Assembly (NCBI GenBank): GCA_029207755.1
Contig: JARCOQ010000004.1
Span: 43,888,805 to 43,952,804 of the forward strand
From: Chamaea fasciata
Taxonomy: Eukaryota; Chordata; Aves; Passeriformes; Sylviidae
Direction: 5' to 3'
DNA length: 64,000 bases
The translations under genes were made by a program, and so were the position numbers. Position 1 is the stretch's first letter, and every line of letters starts with the position of its first letter. Shown piece by piece: positions 46,801-61,800 of this stretch. The notes beneath the pieces were generated by a model. It was given only the letters and a program-made list of their open reading frames with translations, was not told the DNA's origin and did no database searches.

Positions 46801-49800
46801 GAAATTAAAATCTCACGTGGATGGCTTTAACCTTTGCATCCCTTTCACTTTGTCAACTCAACAGTCAGTGGTCAGCCTGACACTGTTGTTTTGGTCTCAA
46901 GGCAAATATATTTTAAAAAAAAATCACTTAATTTCATGAAGCACCTTTGAGGAAACGGTACATAAAGGAATAAGTTATCATTTCTTTTTTCCCAAATGTT
47001 GCAGTCTTACCTCTCATGTGCGCTGTAATTGACTACTTTTGGTGAAGGCTAAACATAAGATCTTTGTCAGGCTTACTATTTATTTCAGTTTGGCATGTAC
47101 TTTACATAAGCGCACAAATACATGTACTCACATATTTTAGAGTTTTCTTCTATGACAGACCTCCTAAGATATGCAGCCAGTTTCTCTGCTGTCTAAGTCA
47201 GATTGCTATACAATCTCTTTCCAGCTGTACCTCCATAACACTCAGGGTTTCTCTTCCTCTCACTCACACCCTGCAGTAATGGAAACTTTTGGAGCACCTT
47301 TATTTCCCTACTGTATCTTTAGCACAACATATTTTTCAGGTAATTCTGTATGAGTCCTGTGATATGTTTTTTTCTTCTGCTGTTCAATTTGCATCTGAGG
47401 GCCTCTGAAAAAGAGGTACCTGGTTTTTATAATATGTTAATATGCATTTATTCTGTGCCGTATAGCTCTCAGAGCGTGTTCTCCTCCTTCTGATTTATTA
47501 AACAGTTATCCAACTTCTCTGTTTGTTTTTCTGAACAATCCATGCCATTAATTCCTCCTGTATAAAACAGGCAAAACTGATTTTCCCAGCCATACACAGA
47601 GAATTTGATCTGTGCTTGGGTTTTTTTAGAGTTGTTTGAGGTTTTGTTTGATTTTCCAGTATAAATGGTGAGAGCTGTACAAGTACAGCTACCTGTTCAA
47701 CTGACACTCAGAATTCCGTTTCATTTCCTGTAGTGTTGCTGGTTCTCTTAATGATTTCATTCCACTACACTGCACAGTTCATAGCCATCCTCTGACTTGT
47801 GCACCTATTCTTTGTTGCAGTTTTCAAGTGAGCTCACAGCTTGTGTTACAAGTTCATAGGTTTCTGTACACTGCTTCCACCTCAGCCACTAATTTTTATA
47901 TCATTTTATCTTCCATTAGTAAGGAATGTGCTTGCTTAGTATTAGTATTTCACATGCTGCCCAGAAACAAAGGTGAAGCTAAGCAATGTAATAATTCATT
48001 AAGTAAAAATATTTTGAACTTTTTCTGTTTCCTTACCAACTAGTCAGTTATTTAGAATACCCCTTCTAAATTAAAAGGACACCTTCATCAGATTGTCATA
48101 GTCAGCAGACTGACACAGTTTAAGTAAAGATACACTCCTCTTTATCTCTGCATAATTCTTGATGAGTTAGATAAGTTATCTAAAGGATTAAAATGTTCCA
48201 TGGAAAAGCACCTCCTGTTGGTAACTTAAACAGGATCAATGAGCTGGGGCTGGGCTTACATCAAATGCTTTAAATCTTCAGGACCAAGAGCAGCACAGAT
48301 AGTCCAGTCCTGACAATCAAGAGTGACTCCAAGATTGAAAGTAAAAAACATGCCTCAAATCAGGTAAGGCAGAGATTCTACTTGTTTGCTTACATAGACT
48401 AAAATAGACACGTAACCACCATGACAGGGCTTTTGCTTAGCAACAATATAGTTCATGGTTGTACAAGGATACAGGTTCCTTTTTCATCAGTGTATTAGAA
48501 TCTGGGTAAAGCACAATCTAGAGTTAATAGCCACATAGAAAAAAGATGAGGATTTCTTGTAAAACAAGTGGGCAGAATGGGAAGGTGTGTGGAGGAAGTG
48601 GAGTAGGTCACTTGGTTGATAGACTGTCTAAAAGAGTGTTTGTGGTTTTGTTGTGGGGTTTTTTGTTTTTCAGCTGAAGGCAAATGCACACTTTCATAAG
48701 CTGTTTCTAGATGTTCCCACTGATGAGCCATTGAAACAAAGTAAGTATTAATTCCTGGGTTGTTGTTGGCTGTGGATCCTAGATAATGTTATTACCCAAC
48801 AAATGTGATGATGTACAAGAGGAACAATCTGAATTTTTTAACTTTTAACTCCAGTTGCTTAGAGGTGCAGGGCCTTGATCCATGTGCAGTGGGCATTGTA
48901 TTGTAATCTTGGAAAACTCAAATCTCTGCATGTTTGGTATATTTGGAAATTGTAGCCTACTTTGCCATTCCAGGAGAGTAGACTAATGCAGCATTTTTGG
49001 TACTGAATCTTCCTTAATAAAGTCAGAACTGAGACAGCATTGGTCAAGTGATTAGCTTGAGTTTTTGCTGTTGATGATGTTTTAATATTTAAAAACACTA
49101 GTAAGAAAAGCAATTTTTAAATATTTTACTATTATCTATAGTACTTATGAGAAGGGAATTCTACACAGACATGTATAGCAAATGCTTCTTGAAAGGAATG
49201 CAGGGAAGGTAGTTCATGAGTGAGAAATGGTTTGCTCAATGTCTGTAAAGTAAAAGCAGTATTACTTTACATATGTTGTATCTCTGTAGGACATCTAGTT
49301 TAGACAATGGCCATAGAGCTGAAAGTTTAAAGATAAAACCTTTAAACTCTTCACATTTAAGTAATGCCGTTACCTAGAAGTTAGTAAAAAGTTCACAGAA
49401 AACTAAATCGTATTCTCTAAAAAAAGATTTTTGACCTTTAGTGGCCAGTTGCATGTTACAATTCATTTTATTCATTTCGGTTATTGTCCTTCAAATACTA
49501 TGAGTCTAAACTTAGGCCTGTGACATCTTCTGAGGCTGTCAGTATTAGTTAAACTTACTGAAAATTTCGAGGCTTGACAACATTAATCCAAAGGTATAAA
49601 CCTAAACATATCATAGCTTTGTAAAAAGAACAAAACAGAAGCCAAATTGGTTTGGCTTGGGTTGGGGTTATGTTCAAGATCATAAAATATCTATCTGTTT
49701 CAGGCTTTACTTGTGCTCTGCAGAAAGAAATTCTGTACCAAGGAAAGTTATTCCTTTCTGAAAACTGGATTTGCTTCCATTCCAAGGTTTTTGGTAAAGA

Positions 49801-52800
49801 CACTAAGGTTAGTAAAATGTTTACGTATAGAACGGTAGTGCTATTCTTAACAATTTGTTCATTACCAGAAGTTCAAATTATTGTGCAAGGCTAGAATAGT
49901 AATACTTCCAAATTCTGTTAAAAACAATCACTATTTATAAGTGATGTTTGAAATGCAGTCTAGAACTAAGATAATATTTAGTCTCAGTCTAGTACTATAG
50001 ATAATAGTTATTATTAGGGGTTGAATCTCTTGTTCAAGGACTTAGTGTCTGAAAGAAGTAGATGAAAGGATCTGACTAGCAGCATGTCAAACCCATGTAA
50101 CACAAATAGCAAAAATGTTTCTCTTGGGATAAGTACTTCAAAGAGGAGGAGGAGCAAGAGGAATGAAGGCTGTAAGGTATTAAGGTCTCCAAGATAATAG
50201 TTGGGACACTGGAGGGAAGGATCAAGCATATTTAAGGCAGTTAAAGAGGAAGAACTAAAGCTGGCTTCTAACTTGAGTTGCAAAGCTCTCTGAAGGATTC
50301 TTCCAGCAGTCCCATTTTCCATAAACAGGAAACAGGATAAGAAAAACAAGTTGATGAAGTTTATAGTTGTGAGCCCAGTATGCAGATCAGAAATGAGATG
50401 TGAACTGTTGGGAAGGTCATAAATTAGTCTTTCTTGGTGATTCACATTAAGCTTAGTACCCCTGTGGTGAATGATGTGCGTGCAGAAAAAACAAAGACTT
50501 GGATCTGTTGATTTGGAGCTTTTGGAGCATGCTTTCTTTCCACAAACTGCTTTGGTTTTGACCTCTTCTGGAGAAACAGATCTATTTGCTTCAAGGATTT
50601 CTTTGACTTCTCCCTTTCAGGTGCATCCTTGGACAAAGGTCCTGGTTTGATCCAGTGAATTGAATGCTGAAATCAGTTTAGGGGTTGAGATTATCTCATT
50701 TCTCTGTAGTCAACTATTTTGATGGAATGCGATTGTTAGAGAGCTTTTTATAAAGTGTAATAGGTTTAAAGAATGCTTGAAATTATTGACAGCACATTGT
50801 CCATAGTGACCTCATAGGTTATTGTGTTTCACCACCTGGCCCAGGACGATTGTCAATTTCTAGTTACTAGATTCTACTAGTCATAGACAGTACATTGATG
50901 TGGATGGTGTATATGTTAGTGAAAGCTGTGTGACACAAAGGAAAAAACAACTGGTTGAATACTGTCATTCAATAGTAGTAACAGCTATCTTAGCAATTTA
51001 TTAAAATTTAAGCTGCTGTACTATCAATCGTCTGATCACCATGAACAAATGCAGCTACTTCAAACTGTGGAACAGCTTTCTAATGTCAACTAAACTAAAT
51101 GGTATACAAGAATATGGTAGAACTTTACTGAGTAGAAAAACCTGGGAAAAATTATGCAGAATGATGATAATGTACTACTAGGAAATTAGCTTTGTCAACA
51201 GGGTTTTAAATTCAGGAATATATGCATACATATACATATGCTGAAAAGTGAAAACATTTTACAACATAGGGTAGAATAAACACTGTAAGTGTAATTATAG
51301 CAATTTTTCAAATTACTCAGTTCTGGGTGTTATTTTCAGAAATCATTGTGGGGAAGATTAAGAGTGAGGAGGGGTAGTCCTTGTCATTTATTTACAGCTT
51401 TGTTCAGCTTTTAGGAATACTGTCAAGAAAAAAGCCGGGAAATCTGGAATACAGTGAAAAATTATGTCATGGGAAGGGAAGGAGGAAATCAAGCAAAAAC
51501 AGGAAGAGGAACATTCTTAGCAGTCAGATACACTGACAAAGTTTCCAAGACGCAATCTTAAGCTTGTAAAACAATTTATGCTTAGGGATAAAGTGTTTTA
51601 TTGTGAGAAACAGTAGATCTACATATTCCAGTTAATTTTTGACAAGAATTCTACCTGCAGACTTTTTTTTTTTACTGAACGCTTTCATGCAAGGAACGGC
51701 TATGCAATTTAGGAGTTTTGAGTGTGCAATAAAGACACTGTGTATATTCAAAAGTAAAAGTAAATCCTGCTTCTGCAGGATTGAATAGGCATTGAAAGGC
51801 ATTTCCAGGTAGCTCTAATTTGGCTATATATGTTGGCTTTGAGTCTTCGTTGGATTTAGACATTGTTTTACCCTTTTAAATTACTTTCTATGTTGCCTGC
51901 AGGTCAACCTTTTATTCTGAAATCATTATTGTTCCAGATAAAAGTAGTTGTGATCAAACAGTGATTCCACCCTTTCAATCTAATGCTGTGGGAACAGTGC
52001 AATAAGCGAGTGCTGAATGGACATGTTAGTTTTGATTACAGTAGTGTTATCCATCTAAACTACACACAGTAGAATGCCGTTAACATCTCTGATTTAAAGT
52101 TCTTTAAGGTGAAATGTGAACTGAATCTACTAGAAAAATTGTAAGTTGCTTTCTTGTAGCCTGTGGCAAGATTTCTGTTCAAACTGTATTTGGCAGTCTT
52201 GCAACCAAACTGTTACACAAAAAGATTTTTTTTTTTTTACCTGGTACAGTTTTTCAGTTCATGATTTCATGTTACTGTTCTGAATAAAAGTTAACAAGAA
52301 ACTGCACAGAGTAACTTCATCCTCCTCCAATGACGTGTTTTAATTCAGTAGTGTGATTGCTAACTGAGCAATTTATGGACTCTTTTAACCTTGCTTCCAA
52401 ATTTCTCAGGTAGCTCTGAGAGCCTGTGCCAAAGGTATTTTTAGCAGGATCTATTTCTTAATCGTGGATGTTATTATCCAGGATTATTATATTATATACA
52501 TATCCAGGATTATTATATTTGCCTAACTCAATAAAGCTCTAGGCTTTTCAACTCACTGTTTCTAACCAGGTTTTTTACCTTTGTAAATTGGGATTTACAG
52601 GAAGAGCCCATGCAGAATATCTGAAGTGACATACTCTGAAACTTAGCAGACGTTAAGCTAATGGCGTTAGATGTAAACACAAAGCAGGAAGGAAAATTGA
52701 GAACTTTTCAGTGTAAATGTAGACTTGAGTGTCTCCTTGGCACACACAGGAATCAGTTGAAGTCAGCAGGTGTGTCAGTATTGGGTCTTCCAACCTTGCT

Positions 52801-55800
52801 GAAGGACAAGCTGTTTAATCACCTGCTTGTTGCAGATCTGTAAGTGCTGAGAAAACTTTAATGTTCATTATTCAACAAGCTTGTCTTGTCTGATATGTTC
52901 TGAAATATTTGGTTTCTAGAGAAAGAAGCATAGCTTTAAGATTGGTTCGTTTTGCTGATCTGCAGTGCACTAAGTCTGTAGTCTTGGGAGAGCCAGAAGG
53001 GATCAGGAAAGGAAGACACAAGCAAAAGCCGAGATTAGCATTTTGTAAAAGCAGAAGTAAAAGTAGTTAGGTATAGTTTCAGATTATTACTATTTCTTAT
53101 TTCATATGTAATATTAGTAATCAAAAATGTAGAGGAAATACCTTTAAATGGTGAGTGTTGAAGGTCTGGCTTATCCCAGTAGCTGGGCTGGGCACTCAGG
53201 AGAGACGGTGGTACAGAGCAAGTATTGGGATTCAGTGTTACATTGGGATTCAATGTTACATCTTGTTTCAGATTAGTATACCTGTGCTGTCCGTGACACT
53301 TCTGAAGAAAACAAAAACTGCCCTTCTTGTGCCAAATGCTCTGATCATAGCAACAGTGACAGATAGGGTAAGTACTGGTAGAGGACAATAGTATTTCAGT
53401 GAGAAAATAAAAAACAGAAGCTGTTTGCCAGCTGCTGTCTCTGGGAATCTTTCATTCCCCGTTTTCCAAGAATTCATAGTACCAGAGGAATTGAAAAAAC
53501 TGAGTCAGGAGGTGCATGCACAGAGGGTTACCTGCTTTGTTAGCAGCACTGTCAGTGTTCATCCATTTACTTGTATCTCTTACCTAACCAGTCATACCTT
53601 AGACACACAAAAAACTGTTGCTTACAGTGATATTCAGGAATTATAATTGCATCAGTCTGTAGGAAATGTTGTTATCCTATGAGCAGCTTCAGAAACAATG
53701 CACAAATATTTTGTGGGTGTGGGAGACAGTATATAAAAGCAAGTTTGGGGTTTTGTTTGTCTGGAGTTTTTTTAAGGGTTAGGTAAAACAGCATGAAAAG
53801 TGTTTTTAAAAGAAAGAACAAATCTGGATTATGCTCTTGTTCCTGCAGCAGAACATGGCAGCTTTTATGTGCCTGTTCTGTGTTCATGTGGTAAACCTCA
53901 AGTCATAGGCTTAGAAGGACTGCAGTTTTTTTCTGCCATACTAAAGTTCTTGAAAATTGTTACTTGCTCTGCAAAATCACTTGTGAAGTCTTATTTAGAT
54001 AAAGGAAGACTGTATGTCTTTTGCAAACTGTCATGGAACTTCTGTTTTGCAGTACATGTTTGTCTCACTACTCTCCAGAGATACCACCTACAAGCTATTA
54101 AAATCTATCTGTAGACATCTTGACGTAAGTACTAGTGGCAATGAAGATGGTATGTAGCTTTGTGTTCATTATTACTGCTATCCTGCTGTGAAATACGAGG
54201 TACTTTCTGCCTGTGTTCCTTGTTAACAGTGCTGCTTTTTTTCAGGTTACAAGCATGGGCAACAGTCCAAATCCCTCTTCTGCAGAAAGCAGCTTCAGGG
54301 CTGATCGCCCTAGAACTCTGCCCCTGGTAAATGGCTCAGAAATTTGTTCTTTTGTTGCACAGTGTCTTTCATTGCAAATACTATTTATAATGCCTGAAGA
54401 AGGGAAATCGAAGGAAATCATGACATCTGTTTCTAAAATTTCTGTGAGTCTTTAGCACTAGAAAACAGTTGGAATAATTAGCATAATTATCTGGTCATGT
54501 GCAGTTTATATACATGCGTACGATTTGGATTTATTCATGGTCTGTTCATTCTTCATATCTCTGTTTAGCAGTCAGATTTCTCTGTACTGACATAAAGTCT
54601 GCCACGAACAGTTTTTTAAGTGTTTCTAGTAGCACACCTTCCTCTGTAAAACAGTTCACTCATCTTAAAGAGCTGTGAAGCCCCATGTGATCACCAGAGT
54701 CTAAGTCTATTAGTGCTTGTCCTGGACTTCACAATTTGTCTAACTTAACAGTCTTTCTTATAGGCAAGGCAGGAGATAAAGCTTCGGTTCTGGTGATATT
54801 ATGGAGCTTATTTTTTGATCTCGACATCTTGATATCAGAGATTGTTCCTGATTAAATAATTCCAAAGCTTTGATCTTTGGTTCAGATTCTAGAGGAAATT
54901 AGATTGTTTACATTTAGAACAGGGCTGAGAGTTTTTGTGATTCGTTCTCCCCATCAGGATTTCAATGAAGATTATTCTGATCTGGATGGAATAGTGCAGC
55001 AGCAAAGACAAGAGATGGAAGAGTCCAGCAGCACAGGCTCACAGACACCAGAGCTGGAATGCTTCCAAGGTGAGTGGGATCATGGAGCCCAATGAGAACA
55101 AGAATGAACTAGCTCTCAGTTTGTCTTCTGTATGCCCTTCTGATGTGGAATCTAGATTCTCCATGGTCCTGGAGAGTTATGTGGATTCTGAGGTCTTCCT
55201 CAAGGCCCCAGTACCTACATTTCTGTTAGTGTAACACTCTGCAATGCAGACTCAGGGAATGACTTGCTCATCAGCAGATCTAAATTGTTGCCGCTGGTTC
55301 CAGTTGCTTAGCCATGCGAGCAGAGATAGAATTTACGAGCTGTTCATGCTTTTAAACACAAAAGAATAATGAACAATCTAAACCCCTTCTAAAGTAGTTC
55401 AAGTCATAGTGTAACTTCTCAACTATACAAGTAACAGTTTGTACCTTGGTGGCTTTTGGTCATCAAGGTTATTTCTGATGTGTGTTTTTGTGGGGGTTTT
55501 TTAAACTCATTTTATTCTTTGCTGCTATTAAGATACTTGAAGGTACTGCCCAAAGTTGTTCTTTTTTTACCACCTTCTTTGAAATCTCGTCTCAAGTTCA
55601 TCACCTAACTAGCAGCCATTCTGATTGAAACTCTCTTCATAAATCATACTTCATAACCTCATGAGTACAATACTTGTTTTGTGTAGCTGATGCTGAATGT
55701 TATTATAAAAACCTAGAGTATTTTCTTCTACAATTAATATATACTAAGATATTAATGAGTTGTTATGCTGTTAGTTCTCTGGGTTCCATCTTGACTATAA

Positions 55801-58800
55801 TTTGTATAAGAAACTGTTGAAAGATACTGTCATTTTTTATAGGAGTTTTCTGTCATGTTATTTTTTATTAACTCTCCTTTTTGCTCTGTCTTTTGCTCAG
55901 CAGGATGATTTGGAGTTATTTGCTTTCATTGGTATTTGATATTTACTGTGCATCTGTCTTTAATGTGTGGTGCTGTTCATTAAATTGTGGTGTCATCACA
56001 TGCCACAGAAGTACTTCTGAATAATGTTTTAACTTGCTGATGGCTAGTAACTACTTCAAACCATTCCATTTTCTTTTTCCACAAATGAAAACCAATATCC
56101 AGGCAAAGAACCATCCTAGGAAAAGGAATTGAAAGCAGGGGTGAAAGGTAGCGCTTCTGTCACTCATGGTTGTTTCTTGTGCATCATTAGAGCAAGTCCA
56201 GGGTAAGCAAGTACAGCATAAAACTGAGTGTGATTAGATTTTTCTGTCCCATTTCTTTCAAGATACCATTGGCATTTTTAAAGACAGTCAGGAAAGGGAG
56301 TTGTAATGTCCTTTTTAAAGTAACAATGCACTACTCCCATTTGATGTTGCTATTAAAGTAATTTGTAATCACTACTCTAGCAAATTCAACCTTTTGAAAG
56401 ATTACTTTTGTGACTGTAGTCTTCTGCCTGGAAATTCAGTAGTAGCTTTCAACGTTTTCATGGGTTGCCATATTTTAAAAAATCTGGAATATAAATGCAA
56501 CATACGTAATCTTCTTTCAATCCAGAGGCTTCTTTTTATTTTGTGTTGTTGTAGAATTAATATGTAAACTGTTTCAAGGATACTAAACCAACTGCTGCCT
56601 TTTACTCAGAAGTACAGAAATGCAGCTTTTAAAATTCTCCTCTTCCTCTATTTCTTGACCAACATAAGCTATCAACAATTTCTATTGTCTTTATATTTAC
56701 CTCTGTTAAAAATCTTTCTTTTGACAGATTATCATGTTGTTGAAACAGAAACTCACTTGAAAGTTTCCAAGCCCGAGGCCAAATCTGTTCGTTCAGATGC
56801 ACATAGTAAACGTGGGCCTGTTGGAGAAACGCGCAACAGTCCTCGAAATGGTAAGCAATCAAGTACAGATCTTCAGCTGGAATAACTTGGGATAAGTTTG
56901 CATAACTGTGTCACATAATATGGAAGATCTCTTTCTCTTTTCTCCCTCTGTTTGCATTATCTGTTGCATTCTTCAAAACACTCTGTCTTCTGCTCTGCTT
57001 CAAGTAATAATTGGTTCTTTCCCTTGCAGGCCATTCTGAAGCCTTCAGGTTCCTCCACAAAGTGAAGTCCCAGAAGCTCTTATCTCTGAACCATGTACTT
57101 GTATTTTATGCAATTCTGTAAGTTAGCAATAACAAGATTGTCAAAAACTATGATTTTCTTATGTTTACATGATTGATACAATGTAGGCATGATTGATATA
57201 ATCTGAACTTTCCTTGGAAAAAGAAAATTATTGGGAATTGTGGCATTTACACTTTCCAGAAATGTATATGTACAGGCATACATATATATGTATATACATA
57301 TATCTATATAAGCCTGCTGGGACAGGTTTATATTTAACTGGCCATTTACTTTTAAAAGCAAAGGGTCTTTTGATTCAGAAAATGCTAGAAGTGTTTAAGT
57401 ACTTGCAGAGGTTCCGTTTGCACATCACTCAACAAACACATACTCAGGTCTGAGATTTTCATAACTGTCTCAATGCCATTGATGGTATTCCTGAAATGTT
57501 TCTAAGAACAATACCTTTATTACTGAACAAGTACAAGTAACAATTTAACTAGCCTTTAACAATAAATTTATCAGGTACTGCTAAAGTTTCCTTAACTGAT
57601 ATACTTTCTTTTTCTCTCTTACAGTGTTTGTGTTTTAATACTTTCTACCTTCTACATGAGATACAAAATCAGTGTCCTGGAGGAACGCCTTATGTCCATG
57701 ACAGCCTTTGATTCACATATTAAGGAGTAAGATAAACTCTGGAAAAATATTCAGGATATAAATCTCTTTCCAGAGCAATGATTCCATGAAAAAGGTGTAA
57801 CTTCTGTCTTCAGTCTTGGTGTAATTTGTTTACTATGTTAGAAACATACTTCCTACTCTTTGAGCTAAAACATCTGTCTTGCTTGTATAAAGCTTTGTGT
57901 TGTCTGTATACCATTTAGAAACTGATATCCTGTCTTTCTGAGATAAAAAACCTCACACCACAGAACCAAACCAAAACAAAATCCAAACACACCAAGGGAC
58001 AGGTGTCTGTGCATTTGAAGAGGAAATAGGGAAAGGGAACATAGTTACATAAATAATTCCTTTCTGTAGCTAGAGTGATGGCTGTCATCTGCCCCTGCAG
58101 TTAGTTTTTTTGTTTCTTTGGATTTTTTTGTCTCTGTGTTGCAACGATAGAAAATATGCAAACATTAAATGGAGGGGGAGTGCAGAGGTATGTGTATTTT
58201 GCACAGTAGTTTACCTTTATAAGTAGTATTGGCTCTCTGCTCTTGCCTTAGGACAGAAGGAAATTAAAGTGGATACTGCTGAGAATACTAATCAGTTTAT
58301 TGAGCATGCGATTCTGCATTAACTCTTCTCCCCTTCTTATAACAGATTTTTCCCTGAGCTGCTCTGAAAACTATGGCTTCAAAAGTCGTTTGTAAACTCA
58401 ATGCAAAACCTGCAGCCACATGCAACATGAGTGGAAATGCTGACAGCTGGAGAAGCACCACATGAAAAAGAGAGGGGGAGAAAAATAAAATTTGGGACAG
58501 AGCTGACTCAGGCATGGTGGAACTGTTTGCAAAGGGGTTCAAATTTAGCAAGCTCTTACATAATTCAGCTTTCTTTGATTACCCATCCATGACAAAACAG
58601 GTCACTCTGACATTGCACTTGTGGTCGTATCAAACAATGACTACACTGTTTATGATCCATCTGGTCTCAGCTGTCATTTGTGGAAGGCAGTAGGACTTGT
58701 ATGCGTGTGTCAGAAGACAGAGTCAGGTTCTTCATAAAAAAGGGGGTAGGAAGGAAATGGTGCTCTATCTATGCAGCCTTGCATTTATATTTGCCATTTT

Positions 58801-61800
58801 AAAAGGCAAGAAGTGGGGTAAACCTGCCTCACATAGTAGGCAATGTCAAAAGCCTTTTTCTCACTTCTGGCATAGTTTTATTGCAGGATACTGTGTCCCT
58901 CTTCAGAAACACTAACACAAGAATGTCCCGTTTCTGTTGCTCTGATCCCAAATAGTGCAACATACAGGAAGGAAGATCTACTGTGCACTTCTGCAGTGTC
59001 AGGGGCTTGGGCTTTCTGATTTCCTCCAAGTCACAGGATGTGGAACTTACTGAACTTTTCAGGGGAAATAGCTATAAAGTGTTCCATCCAAACTTCTGGA
59101 GAATGGGATCATGTAAAAAATATAGTCAAGAAGTGACTTAGCACTTTTTTTTCTGTAAACTAGTACAGTTTACAATTTTGCCATTCTGTTGCCATCTACA
59201 TGTGTATCCAGTTCTGTTGTCCTCTTTTTTTGAGTCTGTCACACTTATTTTTTCATTCTGTTTGATAGACATCAAGTGCACCAAGATGTGGGATCTCACC
59301 TGCAAATTAATGCTGATGCCCTTTGTGATGAGTTAACTGCTAATCTTAGAAAATTGGAAAAGGTAACATCATGACATAATGCAAATGCTGATAGACCAGT
59401 CAGGTTCTTGCTGTGCTTCCATCATCTTTCATCTTGAAAAGTGTTGAGTTACCCCCAGATTCGTTACCAAAAGGTGGCATGTTTTCCTAGACAAAGGACA
59501 AGTTTTTGGACTGTAAACTAACCCTAGTATAAGCATTGGTATGTGTAAAAGCTTTGCCTTGAGCTGATGCTTATAACCAGGAGAAATGTCCCTGAGGCAG
59601 ACACTTCAAGGGTGCTTATTGTATTATGTAGTGTTCTCAACGGTTTTTTGTTTCTTTTTTTTTAATCCATCAGGGCTACGGATTTTGAACTTAACCTTTA
59701 TTGGTATATGATGATTTTTTTCTGTTTTGGGCTTTTGTTGGAGTTTTTGATTAAGAAAACAGTGCTTGCTTACATATGTCGTCAGCTTCTTCACACAAAG
59801 TTACTGGAATCCGCTTGTTTTACTTCAGTAACACAGATGCTGCACCACCAGTTGTGCAATTCCCTATACTTCGCCCTTGCTTTTCACCATTCTCTAATCG
59901 GAAAGCTAAATGTATTTGATGACTTAAATAGGAAACCTATGTGAAACGAGTGGATGTGCAGACCTTATTTCCTTATTTGGTGTTTTTCCCCTTTCCAAAA
60001 CATCAGAGGCTTCACCGCTCTCATGGCTGAGGCTCGGCTGTGCCCTGTGTGGGTCCACTGAATACTGCTGGAATGGCTGTGTCCAGCACAGGGCAGCCTC
60101 TGATCCTGGCCCACAGCTATTGCCCCTGCAGACCTCACCCCACCTGCCCCCAAACCTTGACAAATGCACCCACAAATACAGATGGTTGAAATGCTGTGTG
60201 TTGGGTACACATACACAGGCCGAGCATGACAAAAGCACTAGTGGAACAAAACCGAAAGTAACTTGAATTCCTATGTACTTAAGTCACATGGGGTATTTTT
60301 GCCTCTGTTTCTAAAACTGAGTCAGTGCCAAGGTCTTTCAACACCTTTTTCCCCCCAAGCATGAAGCTAAGACTGCATAATATCACTGTTTATATGTGTG
60401 GCATAGGTTTTAGAAATACTGCCAAAAGGGTTTTGTTCCCCCACATCTTCACCCTCTTGGCTATGGAAATCTAGAGTAATGCTGGCTTAACCTCAGCCAT
60501 ATATTTCTGGATAATAACTGTGAATACAAAGAGAAAATGCTTACCGTATGGTTACGAGATGCAATCTTCAGCCAAATTAGGTCATTTAAGAGTTTACTGC
60601 TTTCTGGCTGTCTGGGACAGGCTGGCAAGATGGTTCATAGGAGACCTCATTTCAGTGGGAAGCCAGCCAGCCAGCCCTTTGCAGCAAGGCTAGGCACTGT
60701 CCCACTCCCTTATACAGTCTCTGCTCGGAGACAGTAATAGACAGCTGGATAGTTAGATCATTCAGCTGTTCCCAGAGAAGGGACCTTTTCTCCTGAATTA
60801 GAGTCTTAAGTAGTGTGCTTTTTTTTTGTTTAGTGTCTTGCTTTTTTTTAGTGGGTACAGGACTGGAGCCTTAAAGACTTACCTTTATCTGCCAAATATT
60901 CAAGACAATTAAGTGCTCTGCTTACAGGCTAAATTGGAATTGTCTGTAGCTGCATATTGCCACATCCTGTTCTAATCTAGATGAGCAGTGGTTAGAAATC
61001 TAATAGCTTTTTGTTCTCTGAGCCAAGTTACTGCAGTTGCTTAACAATTTCATATGCCTTAGTGAAAAGTGCTGGTAACTGGCTGCAGCAGCAAAGGTAG
61101 TATACGTGTTCTAATATAACTTGTCATGTCTCCCCTTAATTTCCCTGTGACCACAGCACTGTAAACTGTAGCACTGAGATTATCTAGATTAAAAACTAAA
61201 AATTACTCTGCAGTTAAAAAATGGTTAGTGCACAAATAGGTTGCAATGTCTTTTTCAGTGTGACCTTTTGATTTTTACAAGTTGTCTTTCATACTTGGAG
61301 CCAAGGAACTACCACTGTTTAGCAAAATTCTGCTAATTTGGCTTTTAATTGTATTTAGCAACTTGTTAAAATGCACCGTGTCTATTAAAGGATGAGGCAT
61401 TAAATTGTGGGAGCGAAAATGTGGCCTAGTATTACTCGTTCCCTTACACTAACTTATGCAAGCTAAAAGGAAATTCCTGTTTACGTGTTAAGCAACTCTC
61501 ATAAAATTAGGTGCTTCTTACTGTCTCCCTTTCCTCAAAATGCCCTTCTTGAGAAAGGTTTGCATCCGGGACAGAAATCATGAGGTAGGACTAAAAAGTG
61601 GTATCCTTGAACAGGAAGTACAATGGCTCCTCAAATTGAAGTGTGAAAGTAGCTATGACTAAATCTGTAACCAGTGCCAGCAAGTTACTAAGATACTGAT
61701 ATATTGAGAACATGTGTCTGGGGATGTGACCCACTCTATTCCCTCCTCTCTGGTTTTAAGGACAAGGAGATAAAAAGTGGATAAATAAATAGGCTGATTA

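Noticed and set aside
50014..50445. 143-codon minus-strand ORF in intron 5
   Set aside because: Hydrophobic patches but no recognisable family; isolated within an intron and likely chance.
53800..54114. 104-codon ORF reaching exon 7
   Set aside because: It reads exon 7 in a non-coding frame. The true exon starts at 54053 in the GRAM frame.
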